Source of the DNA: Clostridiales bacterium
Lineage (GTDB): Bacteria > Bacillota > Clostridia > Lachnospirales > Lachnospiraceae
NCBI GenBank assembly: GCA_020860365.1
Contig: JAJBUL010000177.1
Coordinates: 1 to 37,962, forward strand
Reading direction: 5' to 3'
Length of the DNA stretch: 37,962 nt
Notes under the pieces: model-generated
The model's database searches: none
What the model was told of the DNA's origin: nothing
The model's input: the letters and a program-made list of their open reading frames with translations, nothing else
Program-made: the position numbers and the translations under genes
Part shown: piece by piece, positions 7,587-16,327 of the stretch
How positions within the stretch are numbered: the stretch's first letter is position 1
Layout: every line of letters starts with the position of its first letter

Positions 7587-9173
7587 ATGGGAATCTGGAT
7601 TTTGATACCGGTTTTTCTGCCGGTTATCGCGGGTGTATTGCTTCTTTTGCCTGTAAAGCAGGAAGAGATCGGAGATGGCAGCAAGGAAAGTCTGACCCGA
7701 TTGCATACAGTGACTGCGGCTGTGCTGATTGCTTCCGCTGTACTCGCGCTTTTGGCGGCGTGGTCGGGAGACAACAGCTACACCTGGTTTGAATTGATGG
7801 AGGGAATCCCAATCTATTTCCAGGTGGACGACATCAGCCGCCTGTTTGTCACAGTGTTCAGCATTGCCTGGGTATTGGTGTGCTTTTACGCTTTTACCTA
7901 CATGGAGCATGAGGGGAAGGAACGGCGGTTTTTTGGATTTTATCTGGTTGTCTATGGGGTACTGGTGGCGCTCTGCTTTTCAGGCAATCTGGTGACAATG
8001 TATCTGTTCTATGAATTGATGACACTGACTTCGATGCCGATGGTGCTGCACAGTGGTACGCGTGAATCGATCATGGCGGCGCTGAAGTACCTGTTTTACT
8101 CCATGTGCGGCGCGTATCTCGGCCTGTTTGCGATTTTCTTCCTATATAAATACTGTGATTCGATTACCTTTACAGCCGGAGGCACCCTGAACCTGGCACT
8201 GGCACAGGGACATACGGGGATTCTTCTGGCGGCGGTGATGGCAGCGCTGATTGGTTTTGGCGCGAAAGCAGGTATGTTCCCGCTGCACGCATGGTTGCCG
8301 GCAGCGCACCCGGTTGCTCCTGCTCCGGCCTCAGCGGTACTCTCTGGTATTATCGCGAAGGCTGGCGTTCTTTCCATCGTCCGTGTTGTATTCTACATCG
8401 TGGGTGCAGATTTTATCCGCGGCACCTGGGTGCAGACCGCCTGGATGACGTTGTCGCTGCTTACTGTGTTTATGGGGTCGATGCTTGCCTTCCGTGAAAA
8501 GGTGGTAAAAAAGCGTCTGGCGTACTCTACAGTCAGCCAGGTGTCCTACATCCTGTTTGGATTGTCCGTCCTTTCTCCTACCGGAATGGAAGGCGCGCTG
8601 CTGCATGTGGTCTTTCACGCATTCATTAAATGCGCACTGTTTCTGACTGCCGGTATTTTTATCTATCGGGCAGGACTTTCGCAGGTGGATCAGCTGGAGG
8701 GAATCGGCAAAAAAATGCCGAAGACGCTCTGGTGATTTACCTTTGCTTCCCTCGCCCTGGTGGTTATCCCGCCTGCAAGCGGCTTTATCAGTAAATGGTA
8801 TCTGGCGCAGGGAGCGCTGGAGGCAAACGTCGGAGTCTTTGGCTGGGCAGGACCAGCAGCGCTGCTGCTGTCTGCGTTGCTGACGGCGGGATATCTGCTG
8901 TCGATTGTAACCAATGGATTTTTCCCGAAGGTAAAATCGAAGGCTCATGTCGCGATCGCTGCGGAGAATACTACTTTGTCGGAAAGCAGTGCTGGTGAGA
9001 CACCGACGGAAATGCCAGGCTGCCAGGAGTCCGATCCTCTCGCAGGTGTCACGGAGGCGCCTCTCGGGATGCTGATTCCGCTGGCCATTTTTGCAGCATT
9101 GTCGATTCTTCTGGGCGTTTTCCCGAATCCGCTGATTCAGTTTGTGAGCAGGATTGCCGCAGCAGTGATGTAG
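7587..9173 (+). pseudogene. NuoM-type antiporter subunit, copy 2, interrupted by in-frame TGA
   Basis: The frame runs 529 codons with a single TGA at codon 383 (8733-8735), in GKKMPKTLW-stop-FTFASLAL. Everything after the TGA stays in frame and matches the family to the natural end (GFISKWYL..., then a charged loop and a last helix). Before it, Glu143 (FYELMT) and Lys227 (GAKAGMFPLHAWLP) are intact. There is no convincing ribosome binding site for restart after the TGA. The equivalent residue is Ile in the next two paralogues. It may be a nonsense mutation, an assembly error, or a recoded UGA; I cannot decide. GGAGGAG precedes the ATG. Confidence 0.75.
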
Positions 9174-9188
9174 AGAGGAGGAGGTTGG

Positions 9189-10772
9189 ATGCGTGCCTTT
9201 TTTCTGGCAGTTCTTGTACTGCTTCCGATTGTGGGCGGGGCATTGATTCCGCTGCTTCCGTTCCGCGACCGAAAACAGATGATGCTTTATACGGAAGGCG
9301 TGGTACTTCTGAATTCCCTGCTGGCGCTGCTGGTGCTTACCAACCGGCCGGCGGGAGCATTTGTCCTGCTCCGCTTCACCAGCAATCTGTCGCTGAGCTT
9401 TTCCCTGGATGGTCTGGGTACCGTTTTCGCAGCCCTGATTTCCATCCTCTGGCCGCTGGCGACGCTTTATGCGTTTGAATACATGAGCCATGAGGAGCAT
9501 GAGAAGTTTTTCCTTATGTTTTACACGATGACCTTTGGCATCACAATGGGAATCACCCTGGCTGAGGATCTGGTGACGATGTACTGTTTTTACGAGATGC
9601 TGACGCTGGTGACGCTTCCGCTTGTCATTCACACACTGACGCGCGAGGCGGTTCTTGCTGGCCGAACCTATCTCTATTATTCACTTGGCGGCGCGGCGTT
9701 TGCCTTTATCGGTGTGATTTTTATCCTGGTATATGGCACCTCAGCGGACTTTGTGGCGGGCGGCGTGCTGGATCTGACCAAAATCGGCAGCCGGACAAAT
9801 CTGCTGCTTCTGGTATATGTGTTGTGTTTTTTCGGCTTCAGTGTGAAAGCGGCGATGTGGCCGTTCTCCGGCTGGCTGCCAAAAGCGGGTGTTGCTCCGA
9901 CGCCGGTCACGGCGCTTCTTCACGCCGTGGCAGTCGTCAAGGCTGGTGCGTTTGCAACCATGCGGATCACCTACTATAGCTTTGGCACCGAATTTCTGCG
10001 CGGTACCTGGGCGCAGACCGCGGTGCTGATACCGATTGTGTTTACAATTGTCTACGGCTGCAGCCGCGCACTCAAAGAGACGCATTTAAAACGACGCCTG
10101 GCCTGGTCGACGGTGAGCAACCTTTCCTACATCCTGTTTGGCACGGCGCTGATGACGCCGCTGGGGCTGGTTGGTGCGCTCTGCCACATGATCTGTCACG
10201 CGGTGATTAAGATCTGCTCGTTCTTTTGTGCGGGTGCAGTGATCTGCCAGAGTGGCAGAGAATACATTCATCAGCTGGATGGGCTGGGAAAAAAGATGCC
10301 GAAGGTATTCGTGATTTTTACCTTTTCGGGTCTGGCATTGATGGGAGTGCCGGGTCTGGCAGGTTTTATCAGCAAATGGAATCTGGTAAAAGCCGCACTT
10401 GACAGTACGCATCCGCTGGCGGTCGTCGGTGTGGCGGCGCTGATGATTTCTGCGCTTCTGACCGCGATCTATATGCTGACGATCAGTGTGCGGGCGTTTG
10501 TGCTCCCACCGAAGGAGACCGGCACGATGGAAGCGTCTTCTCACAGGAGCCTGGCGGCAGAGGGCTCCAGCTCCCTGGAAGACGCTTCGCGAGGAACCGA
10601 GGGGACAAATTCCTCGGTGGAACATAAGATCGTCCCGTATGACGAAGTCAAAGATCCAGGCTGGATGATGCTTTTGCCACTGGCGCTTTTTGTGGTGGCG
10701 ATGGTTGTGATCGGTTTGCATCCGCAGCCGCTGATTGACGCGTTCACGCAGATCGCGTCAGCGATTCAATAG
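9189..10772 (+). CDS. NuoM/N-type antiporter subunit, copy 3
   Basis: 527 residues, polytopic. The key residues Glu136 (YCFYEMLTL) and Lys220 (SVKAAMWPFSGWLPKAG) are present. Between the last two helices (about residues 435-490) is a hydrophilic Ser/Glu-rich insertion, similar in place and character to one in copy 2, which suggests copies 2 and 3 are recent relatives. Start ATG at 9189 with AGGAGG eight to nine bases upstream, 15 bases after copy 2. It belongs to the same operon as mrpE-mrpC and probably forms one of the proton channels of the complex. Confidence 0.87.
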   Translation: MRAFFLAVLVLLPIVGGALIPLLPFRDRKQMMLYTEGVVLLNSLLALLVLTNRPAGAFVLLRFTSNLSLSFSLDGLGTVFAALISILWPLATLYAFEYMSHEEHEKFFLMFYTMTFGITMGITLAEDLVTMYCFYEMLTLVTLPLVIHTLTREAVLAGRTYLYYSLGGAAFAFIGVIFILVYGTSADFVAGGVLDLTKIGSRTNLLLLVYVLCFFGFSVKAAMWPFSGWLPKAGVAPTPVTALLHAVAVVKAGAFATMRITYYSFGTEFLRGTWAQTAVLIPIVFTIVYGCSRALKETHLKRRLAWSTVSNLSYILFGTALMTPLGLVGALCHMICHAVIKICSFFCAGAVICQSGREYIHQLDGLGKKMPKVFVIFTFSGLALMGVPGLAGFISKWNLVKAALDSTHPLAVVGVAALMISALLTAIYMLTISVRAFVLPPKETGTMEASSHRSLAAEGSSSLEDASRGTEGTNSSVEHKIVPYDEVKDPGWMMLLPLALFVVAMVVIGLHPQPLIDAFTQIASAIQ

Positions 10773-10786
10773 GAAGGAGGAGGACG

Positions 10787-13126
10787 ATGGAAGGGAATGG
10801 TATGCTGGCAGTGCTGGTGTTTTTTCCAATGATTGGCGGCCTCCTGGCATGGGTGCTTCGCAAATCCTTAAAAACAGAAAATAAAGCGCACGCGCGCTTT
10901 TTCATGACTGGCAGCGCGCTGGTTGCGGATGTTGTGGCGGTTACGGAATTTTTGCTGATGCTGGCTCTGTTTATCAGCAATGCGCAGGATGCGCAGGAGA
11001 GTGCTGTTTTGTCTCTGACGATCCCTGGCGTCTGCGGATTTGGCCTGCACTTTACGCTGGCCGGCTGCCGGCGGCTCTATCGACTGATTGCTGGGCGGAT
11101 GTGGAAGATGCCCGCACTTTTGTGTCCGCCGTATTTTGGAAACCACGTAGCGGTTAAAATGAGCGGACATTCCGCGAAGAAGCAGGAGCTTTCCGCGAGA
11201 GCGTCCAAGACCGATTCGGTGGAGATTACGGAAGCTGCTCATGAAGAAAAAGAGCCGTCATCTGATCGTTTTTATGTCTTCTTTTTATTGACACTGGGCG
11301 CGACGCTTGGCGTATTTTTCTCCGCAGATCTGTACACAACGTTTATCTTTTTCGAGATGATGTCCTTTACCTCTTATGTCTGGGTGGCGCATGAGGAAAA
11401 CAATGCGGCGCTCCGGGCGGCGGATACGTACCTGGCTGTGGCGGGGCGCGGCGGTCTGGTCATGCTGATGGGGATCTTTGGCGTCTACCATGAGCTGGGG
11501 ACGCTTACGATTTCTGAACTGTCTGCTGCCGCGTGCGCGTATGAAAACAAGCCTGTGCTGTACGCGCTGGGCTGCTGCATGCTGGTTGGTTTTGGGGCAA
11601 AGGCGGGTGCGTTCCCGCTGCATATCTGGTTGCCGAAAGCGCATCCGGTGGCTCCGGCCCCGGCGTCTGCGCTGCTGTCCGGTATCCTGACGAAGACCGG
11701 TATTTACGGCATTCTTGCGATTTCCTGTGGACTGTTTTTGCACGATAAGCAGTGGGGGACGCTGATTCTGATCATTGGCGCGATCACCATGTTCGGCGGC
11801 GCGCTGCTGGCAGTCTTTTCGATTAACCTCAAGCGGACACTTGCCTGCTCGTCCATGTCGCAGATCGGCTTTATCCTGATCGGCGTGGGGATGCAGTGTT
11901 TGCTCGGTGAGGAGAATACGCTGGCAGTGCACGGAACGCTGCTTCACATGATGAATCACTCCATGATTAAACTGGTATTGTTCATGGCGGCCGGTGTGAT
12001 TTACATGAATGTACACGCGCTCGACCTGAACGTCATCCGCGGCTATGGAAGGAAAAAGCCTCTGCTGAAGGTCATTTTCCTGATCGGAGCACTTGCAATC
12101 GGCGGTATCCCGCTCTTTGGCGGATATATCAGTAAAACGCTGCTCCACGAGAGCATTCTGGAGTATGGCGGCGGATTGATTTTCCGTGCGCTGGAGTATC
12201 TTTTCCTGTTCTCCGGCGGTCTGACAGTAGCATATATGACGAAGCTTTTTGTGGCGATTTTTGTGGAGAAAAACGCGGATGATACGCTGCAGAAGGAATA
12301 CGATGAGCAGAAGAACTATATGAACCCGATAAGTACCTTCGCTCTGGCGGGCAGCGCACTTGTCCTTCTGGTGTGGGGGCTCTTCCCGCATGCAATTATG
12401 GACAGAGCCGCCGAGCTTGGGCAAAGCTTTATGGGACTCGAAGAGTTCGGACACGTGGTCAGCTATTTCAGCCTGAAGAACCTTTCCGGGGCGATGATCT
12501 CAATCTGTATCGGGGCGATCGTTTATCTGTTTGTCATTCGGAAACTGCTGATGAAAGAGGAAAAAGTAGCAGTGACCCGGAAACGTGCCAAAGGTGGTAA
12601 GGCAAAGAAAGCATCTGCGGCGCATACTGCAGCAACCAGGGTTTATATCAACGCATGGCCATCCTGGCTGGATCTGGAAAACCTGATCTACCGTCCGCTT
12701 GTGTTGCAGCTGTTGCCGTTTGTGTTCGGAGCCATCTGCCACGTGCTGGATGTGCTGACCGATACGCTGGTGAAGCTTCTGATCCCTGTGGGACATGTCG
12801 CGGCGCGTCTGCTTGACAGCCTGATTGATTTTTCGGTGGTGGGACTGCGCAAGAGTGTCTACAAAGACTCTCCGCTTCCGCATGAGCGTCCGCACGGAAC
12901 GATGCTGACCGATGTGGCGGGGAAAGTGATGAATGCTTTTCAGAAACTGGCAAACCGTACCTGGCGGCGCAAAAACCCCGGTACCGTCGACTACCAGCGG
13001 GAGCTGGCGCTGCGCTATGACGTATGGCGGGAGAGCAATACGCTCATAGCCCGAAGTCTTTCCTATGGATTGCTGCTTGTGATTATAGGTTTTACACTGA
13101 CACTGGTGTATATTCTGTGGTGGTAA
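10787..13126 (+). CDS. NuoL/MrpA-like large antiporter subunit, copy 4
   Basis: 779 residues and the last gene of the operon. The core keeps Glu190 (FIFFEMMSFTSYVW) and Lys272 (GAKAGAFPLHIWLPKAHP). A hydrophilic insertion lies at about residues 95-160, before the helix that starts FYVFFLLTLG. After the core there is a long C-terminal region with a basic linker (about residues 592-622), more helices and a final single membrane helix, as in NuoL-like and HyfB-like proteins with a lateral extension. It lacks the MbhD/MbhE domains of classical MrpA because these are encoded separately upstream. GGAAGGAGGAGG precedes the ATG. Confidence 0.85.
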   Translation: MEGNGMLAVLVFFPMIGGLLAWVLRKSLKTENKAHARFFMTGSALVADVVAVTEFLLMLALFISNAQDAQESAVLSLTIPGVCGFGLHFTLAGCRRLYRLIAGRMWKMPALLCPPYFGNHVAVKMSGHSAKKQELSARASKTDSVEITEAAHEEKEPSSDRFYVFFLLTLGATLGVFFSADLYTTFIFFEMMSFTSYVWVAHEENNAALRAADTYLAVAGRGGLVMLMGIFGVYHELGTLTISELSAAACAYENKPVLYALGCCMLVGFGAKAGAFPLHIWLPKAHPVAPAPASALLSGILTKTGIYGILAISCGLFLHDKQWGTLILIIGAITMFGGALLAVFSINLKRTLACSSMSQIGFILIGVGMQCLLGEENTLAVHGTLLHMMNHSMIKLVLFMAAGVIYMNVHALDLNVIRGYGRKKPLLKVIFLIGALAIGGIPLFGGYISKTLLHESILEYGGGLIFRALEYLFLFSGGLTVAYMTKLFVAIFVEKNADDTLQKEYDEQKNYMNPISTFALAGSALVLLVWGLFPHAIMDRAAELGQSFMGLEEFGHVVSYFSLKNLSGAMISICIGAIVYLFVIRKLLMKEEKVAVTRKRAKGGKAKKASAAHTAATRVYINAWPSWLDLENLIYRPLVLQLLPFVFGAICHVLDVLTDTLVKLLIPVGHVAARLLDSLIDFSVVGLRKSVYKDSPLPHERPHGTMLTDVAGKVMNAFQKLANRTWRRKNPGTVDYQRELALRYDVWRESNTLIARSLSYGLLLVIIGFTLTLVYILWW

Positions 13127-13134
13127 ATTACGAG

Positions 13135-13180
13135 AGGAATGGCATCCCATAAAAACAGGGGATGTCATTCCTGTTTTTTT
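13135..13180 (+). terminator. Terminator of the antiporter operon
   Basis: AGGAATGGCATCCC pairs with GGGATGTCATTCCT (one G-U pair) around a short loop and is followed by GTTTTTTT. It lies nine bases after the last operon gene. Confidence 0.9.
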
Positions 13181-13285
13181 GAGACACTCTTGAAATATAA
13201 GCGGCGAAATTGTATGATAGGGGTACTACGACATGAAATAGAAAGGAAAGAATGCTGTCTGGGGCAGATAAAGAGGATGAGACAG

Positions 13286-14143
13286 ATGATTTTTGACACG
13301 CATGCGCACTACAATGATGAGGCTTTTGATGAGGACAGGGACGAACTGCTCGCGGGCATGGAATCCGCTGGGGTCATTGGTATCGTAAATATGGGTGCTT
13401 CCTGGCGGGATGTGGAGGAAAGCCAGCTTCTTGCAGCGCAGTATCCGTTTGTTTATGCGGCGGCCGGCCTCCATCCGGATTATGCCGGGGAATTGATTAA
13501 GGAAATTCACACATATCAGGACTTGGCGCCGATTGCAGATGGCGTCTCCACATTGAGTAACGCTGTGCATAGCGCCGACTTTGACGAAGAAAAACTCGCC
13601 CGCTTATATGACTTCTGCCGCAGACCGAAAACCGTGGCGGTTGGAGAAATCGGGCTGGATTACTATTGGGACAAGGAAAGTCATGAACTGCAAAAAGCAT
13701 GTTTTGTGCGTCAGCTGCAGATGGCGAAGGAAGTGGATCTGCCGGTCAATATCCACAGCCGGGATGCTGCACAGGATACGTTTGATATCATGAAAGCCCA
13801 TCACGCCGGGACGACAGGCGGTATCATCCACTGCTTTTCTTCGTCCACGCAAATGGCGCTGGAATATGTGAAGCTGGGATATTACATCGGAGTCGGCGGG
13901 GTAGTTACCTTTAAGAATGCGCGTGTAATGAAAGAGGTCGTGGCAGCGGTTCCGCTGGATCACATCGTGGTCGAGACCGACTGTCCTTATCTGGCGCCCG
14001 CGCCGCATCGCGGAAAACGGAATTCATCCCTCTACCTGCCGCTGGTGATGGAAACCATCGCCGGGATAAAGGGAGTGGAAGTGTGCGAAGTGGAAGAAGC
14101 CACATACGCGAACGCACGGCGGGTGTATCGGCTGGACGATTGA
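13286..14143 (+). CDS. TatD family metal-dependent hydrolase (DNase)
   Basis: 285 residues. Metal ligands of the TatD amidohydrolase fold are visible: FDTHAHYND at the N-terminus, GEIGLDYYW (Glu), NIHSRDA (His), IIHCFSSS (His) and VETDCPYLAP (Asp). I chose the ATG at 13286 because AAGAGG is nine bases upstream; the longer open frame runs back into the terminator and has no family match. It is slightly longer than usual (about 255-265) because of a short insertion around residues 68-95, before the conserved Glu strand. TatD proteins are 3'-5' exonuclease/endonuclease-type enzymes. The gene is flanked by terminators on both sides, so it is probably a single transcription unit. Confidence 0.92.
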   Translation: MIFDTHAHYNDEAFDEDRDELLAGMESAGVIGIVNMGASWRDVEESQLLAAQYPFVYAAAGLHPDYAGELIKEIHTYQDLAPIADGVSTLSNAVHSADFDEEKLARLYDFCRRPKTVAVGEIGLDYYWDKESHELQKACFVRQLQMAKEVDLPVNIHSRDAAQDTFDIMKAHHAGTTGGIIHCFSSSTQMALEYVKLGYYIGVGGVVTFKNARVMKEVVAAVPLDHIVVETDCPYLAPAPHRGKRNSSLYLPLVMETIAGIKGVEVCEVEEATYANARRVYRLDD

Positions 14144-14201
14144 TTCTTGCAGCTGCTCTGAACTTTTATTATCATTGCTAATTCAGAATAGCAGGGAGCA
14201 G

Positions 14202-14222
14202 AAAGCATTCTGATGCTTTTTT
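14202..14222 (+). terminator. Terminator after tatD-like gene
   Basis: AAAGCAT-TCTG-ATGCTTT with a run of T at the 3' side (14217-14222). Confidence 0.7.
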
Positions 14223-14253
14223 GAACTGTTTACAATTATTCTACGAAAGGATT

Positions 14254-14283
14254 ATGGAAATGCTCCTCGCGTGCGTTCTGTGA
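14254..14283 (+). CDS. Possible nine-residue leader peptide upstream of rsmA
   Basis: ATG GAA ATG CTC CTC GCG TGC GTT CTG TGA is preceded by GAAAGGA three bases upstream of the ATG (short spacing). It starts about 120 bases before the rsmA start. The reading frame could be chance; it is listed because the ribosome binding site is better than that of rsmA itself. Confidence 0.25.
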   Translation: MEMLLACVL

Positions 14284-14372
14284 CAGATCGTACCAGTCCG
14301 CTGAAGAATGCTGCGAGTAGGGCAGGTGCTGTGGCGGCACTTCTTATGTGCGCCAGGCGTCAGATTATTTAT

Positions 14373-15230
14373 ATGGAAAAGCTTTCAAACCCACAGAAAA
14401 CCATTGAAATTATACAGAAAAATCATTTTAATTTTCAGAAAAAGTTCGGGCAGAATTTTCTGATTGATGCGCACGTGCTGGAGAAGATTATCGCGTCCGC
14501 ACAGATTACAAAGGACGACTTTGTGCTGGAAATTGGTCCGGGAATCGGGACCATGACGCAATATCTGGCAGAGGCGGCGCGTGAGGTGACTGCTGTAGAG
14601 ATCGACCGGAATCTGATTCCGATTCTGGAGGAGACACTTTCCGCATACGATAATGTGAATGTGATCAACGAGGATATTCTGAAAGTAGACATTGCCGCGC
14701 TGGCAAAGGAAAAGAACGGCGGGCGGCCGATCAAGGTCGTTGGAAATCTCCCTTATTATATTACGACGCCGATTGTCATGGGACTTTTAGAGAGTAATGT
14801 TCCGCTGGAGAGCATCACGGTTATGGTACAGAAGGAGGTAGCGCTGCGGATGCAGGCCGATCCGGGGACAAAGGATTATGGTGCGCTCTCGCTGGCAGTG
14901 CAATACTACGCTGAACCATATCTGGCGGCAAATGTACCGCCGAATTGCTTCATTCCGCGCCCGGGCGTCGGCAGTGCGGTGATCGTCCTGACGCGCAGGA
15001 ACGCTCCGGCGGTTTTGGTGCGGGATGAGAAGCTGATGTTCCGCCTGATCCGCGCCTCGTTTAATCAGCGCAGAAAGACGCTGGTCAACGGGTTGAAAAA
15101 CGCTGGCGATCTGGATTATTCCAGAGAGCAGATTCTTGATGCGTTCGAAAAGGTGGGGCTTAGCGAGACCGTGCGGGGAGAGACGCTGACGCTGGTGCAG
15201 TTTGCGGCGCTGGCGGATGCGCTTTTGTAG
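14373..15230 (+). CDS. rsmA: 16S rRNA (adenine1518-N6/adenine1519-N6)-dimethyltransferase
   Basis: 285 residues, the normal length of RsmA/KsgA. The motifs are complete: FGQNFLID near the N-terminus, the SAM-binding EIGPGIGTMTQ loop, the acidic VEIDRNL strand, the catalytic NLPYYITTPI motif, then PRPGVGSAV and FNQRRKTL. It dimethylates two adjacent adenines in helix 45 of 16S rRNA during 30S maturation. I chose the ATG at 14373 from family length; its ribosome binding site is weak, and the frame is open to 14271 (GTG). It is followed 14 bases later by a hydrolase gene with a good ribosome binding site, so the two are probably co-transcribed. Confidence 0.95.
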   Translation: MEKLSNPQKTIEIIQKNHFNFQKKFGQNFLIDAHVLEKIIASAQITKDDFVLEIGPGIGTMTQYLAEAAREVTAVEIDRNLIPILEETLSAYDNVNVINEDILKVDIAALAKEKNGGRPIKVVGNLPYYITTPIVMGLLESNVPLESITVMVQKEVALRMQADPGTKDYGALSLAVQYYAEPYLAANVPPNCFIPRPGVGSAVIVLTRRNAPAVLVRDEKLMFRLIRASFNQRRKTLVNGLKNAGDLDYSREQILDAFEKVGLSETVRGETLTLVQFAALADALL

Positions 15231-15244
15231 AAAGGAGTGCCACT

Positions 15245-16216
15245 ATGCGAACAGAACATTTTTATTTTCTATCCAGTGAGGGCTCAAAACAGATTCATGG
15301 GATGCGCTGGATTCCGGACGGTGAAGTGTGCGGAGTCGTACAGCTTGTCCACGGAATGTCGGAATACATTGCCCGCTACAGCGCGTTTGCGGAATTTCTG
15401 ACGGAACAGGGTTTTGTCGTGACCGGGCATGACCATCTCGGGCACGGGGACTCTGCAGCGTCGGCTTGGCGCGAGGCTTCTTTCAATGGGCTGGCGCAAT
15501 CTGCCGCTTCACCGGAATACGGCTTTTTTGCGGAGAAAAATGGCAACCGTGCCCTGGTGCGCGACATTCACCACGTCTACCGTCTGATGAAAAAGAAATA
15601 TGACAGTGTACCTTATTATATTCTGGGACACAGTATGGGTTCTTTCCTCACACGGCAGTATATCTGCTGCTACGGGAATGGTGTGGATGGAGCGATTCTC
15701 TGCGGAACCGGCTATCATGCGGAACCAGAGATAAAGCTGGCTCTGGCGCTTTGTCAGGTTGGCGGAAAACTTTTTGGCTGGCACTATCACAGCCGTCTGT
15801 TTGAGTGGATGACCTCCGGTATTTATAATAAGCAGTTTGCACCGAACCGGACATCCGCTGATTGGCTTTCACGGAATGAAGCAAACGTGGACGCCTATCT
15901 GGCAGATTCCAGGTGCGGGTTCTCCTTTACTTTTAATGGCTATTATACACTGATGCTGACCCTGTATAAGATCAACCGGATGGAATATCTGCGGCGCATG
16001 CCGCGCGACCTGCCGGTGCTGTTTGTTTCCGGGGCGGAGGATCCGGTCGGCGCGTCCGGCAAGGGCGTGCATCAGGTAGAAGAGCAGTTCCGTGAGATCG
16101 GGATGCGCGACGTTTCCTGCATCCTTTATCCGGGAGATCGGCATGAGCTGCTCAATGAGACAGATAAGGAAAAAGCGTGGAAAGACATTGTGGAGTGGAT
16201 CGGGAAGAGAGGCTGA
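15245..16216 (+). CDS. Lysophospholipase/monoacylglycerol lipase-like alpha/beta hydrolase
   Basis: 323 residues with a Hydrolase_4 (serine aminopeptidase S33) fold. The oxyanion region VQLVHGMSEY, the HDHLGHGDS motif and the nucleophile elbow GHSMGS (Ser130) are clear; Asp in SGAEDPVG and His in GDRHELLNE complete the triad. There is no signal peptide, so it is cytoplasmic or membrane-peripheral. AAAGGAG is seven bases before the ATG. Its likely job is hydrolysis of acylglycerol or lysolipid esters, but the substrate cannot be read from sequence. Confidence 0.88.
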   Translation: MRTEHFYFLSSEGSKQIHGMRWIPDGEVCGVVQLVHGMSEYIARYSAFAEFLTEQGFVVTGHDHLGHGDSAASAWREASFNGLAQSAASPEYGFFAEKNGNRALVRDIHHVYRLMKKKYDSVPYYILGHSMGSFLTRQYICCYGNGVDGAILCGTGYHAEPEIKLALALCQVGGKLFGWHYHSRLFEWMTSGIYNKQFAPNRTSADWLSRNEANVDAYLADSRCGFSFTFNGYYTLMLTLYKINRMEYLRRMPRDLPVLFVSGAEDPVGASGKGVHQVEEQFREIGMRDVSCILYPGDRHELLNETDKEKAWKDIVEWIGKRG

Positions 16217-16327
16217 CGCTTTGTCCGGGGCTGGGCTAAGGAAATGCTCCCCGCATAAGATCGGCGCATGCCGCCTTGCCTGATGAAAGAAACTATGCAT
16301 AGAGCTGGAACTAAGGATGAAAAATTG

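Noticed and set aside
8733-8800. Bacterial SECIS element after the TGA
   Set aside because: The only stem near the right distance is short, with a UUAUC loop and an unbalanced internal loop; it lacks the expected loop G and bulged U, so I do not call selenocysteine.
8331-9632. 433-residue open frame on the minus strand
   Set aside because: It is antisense to two antiporter genes, has very high Arg/Gln/His content and no family match; a shadow of GC-rich codon use.
11285-12454. 389-residue open frame on the minus strand
   Set aside because: Antisense to the NuoL-like gene, with the same biased composition and no ribosome binding site or domain.
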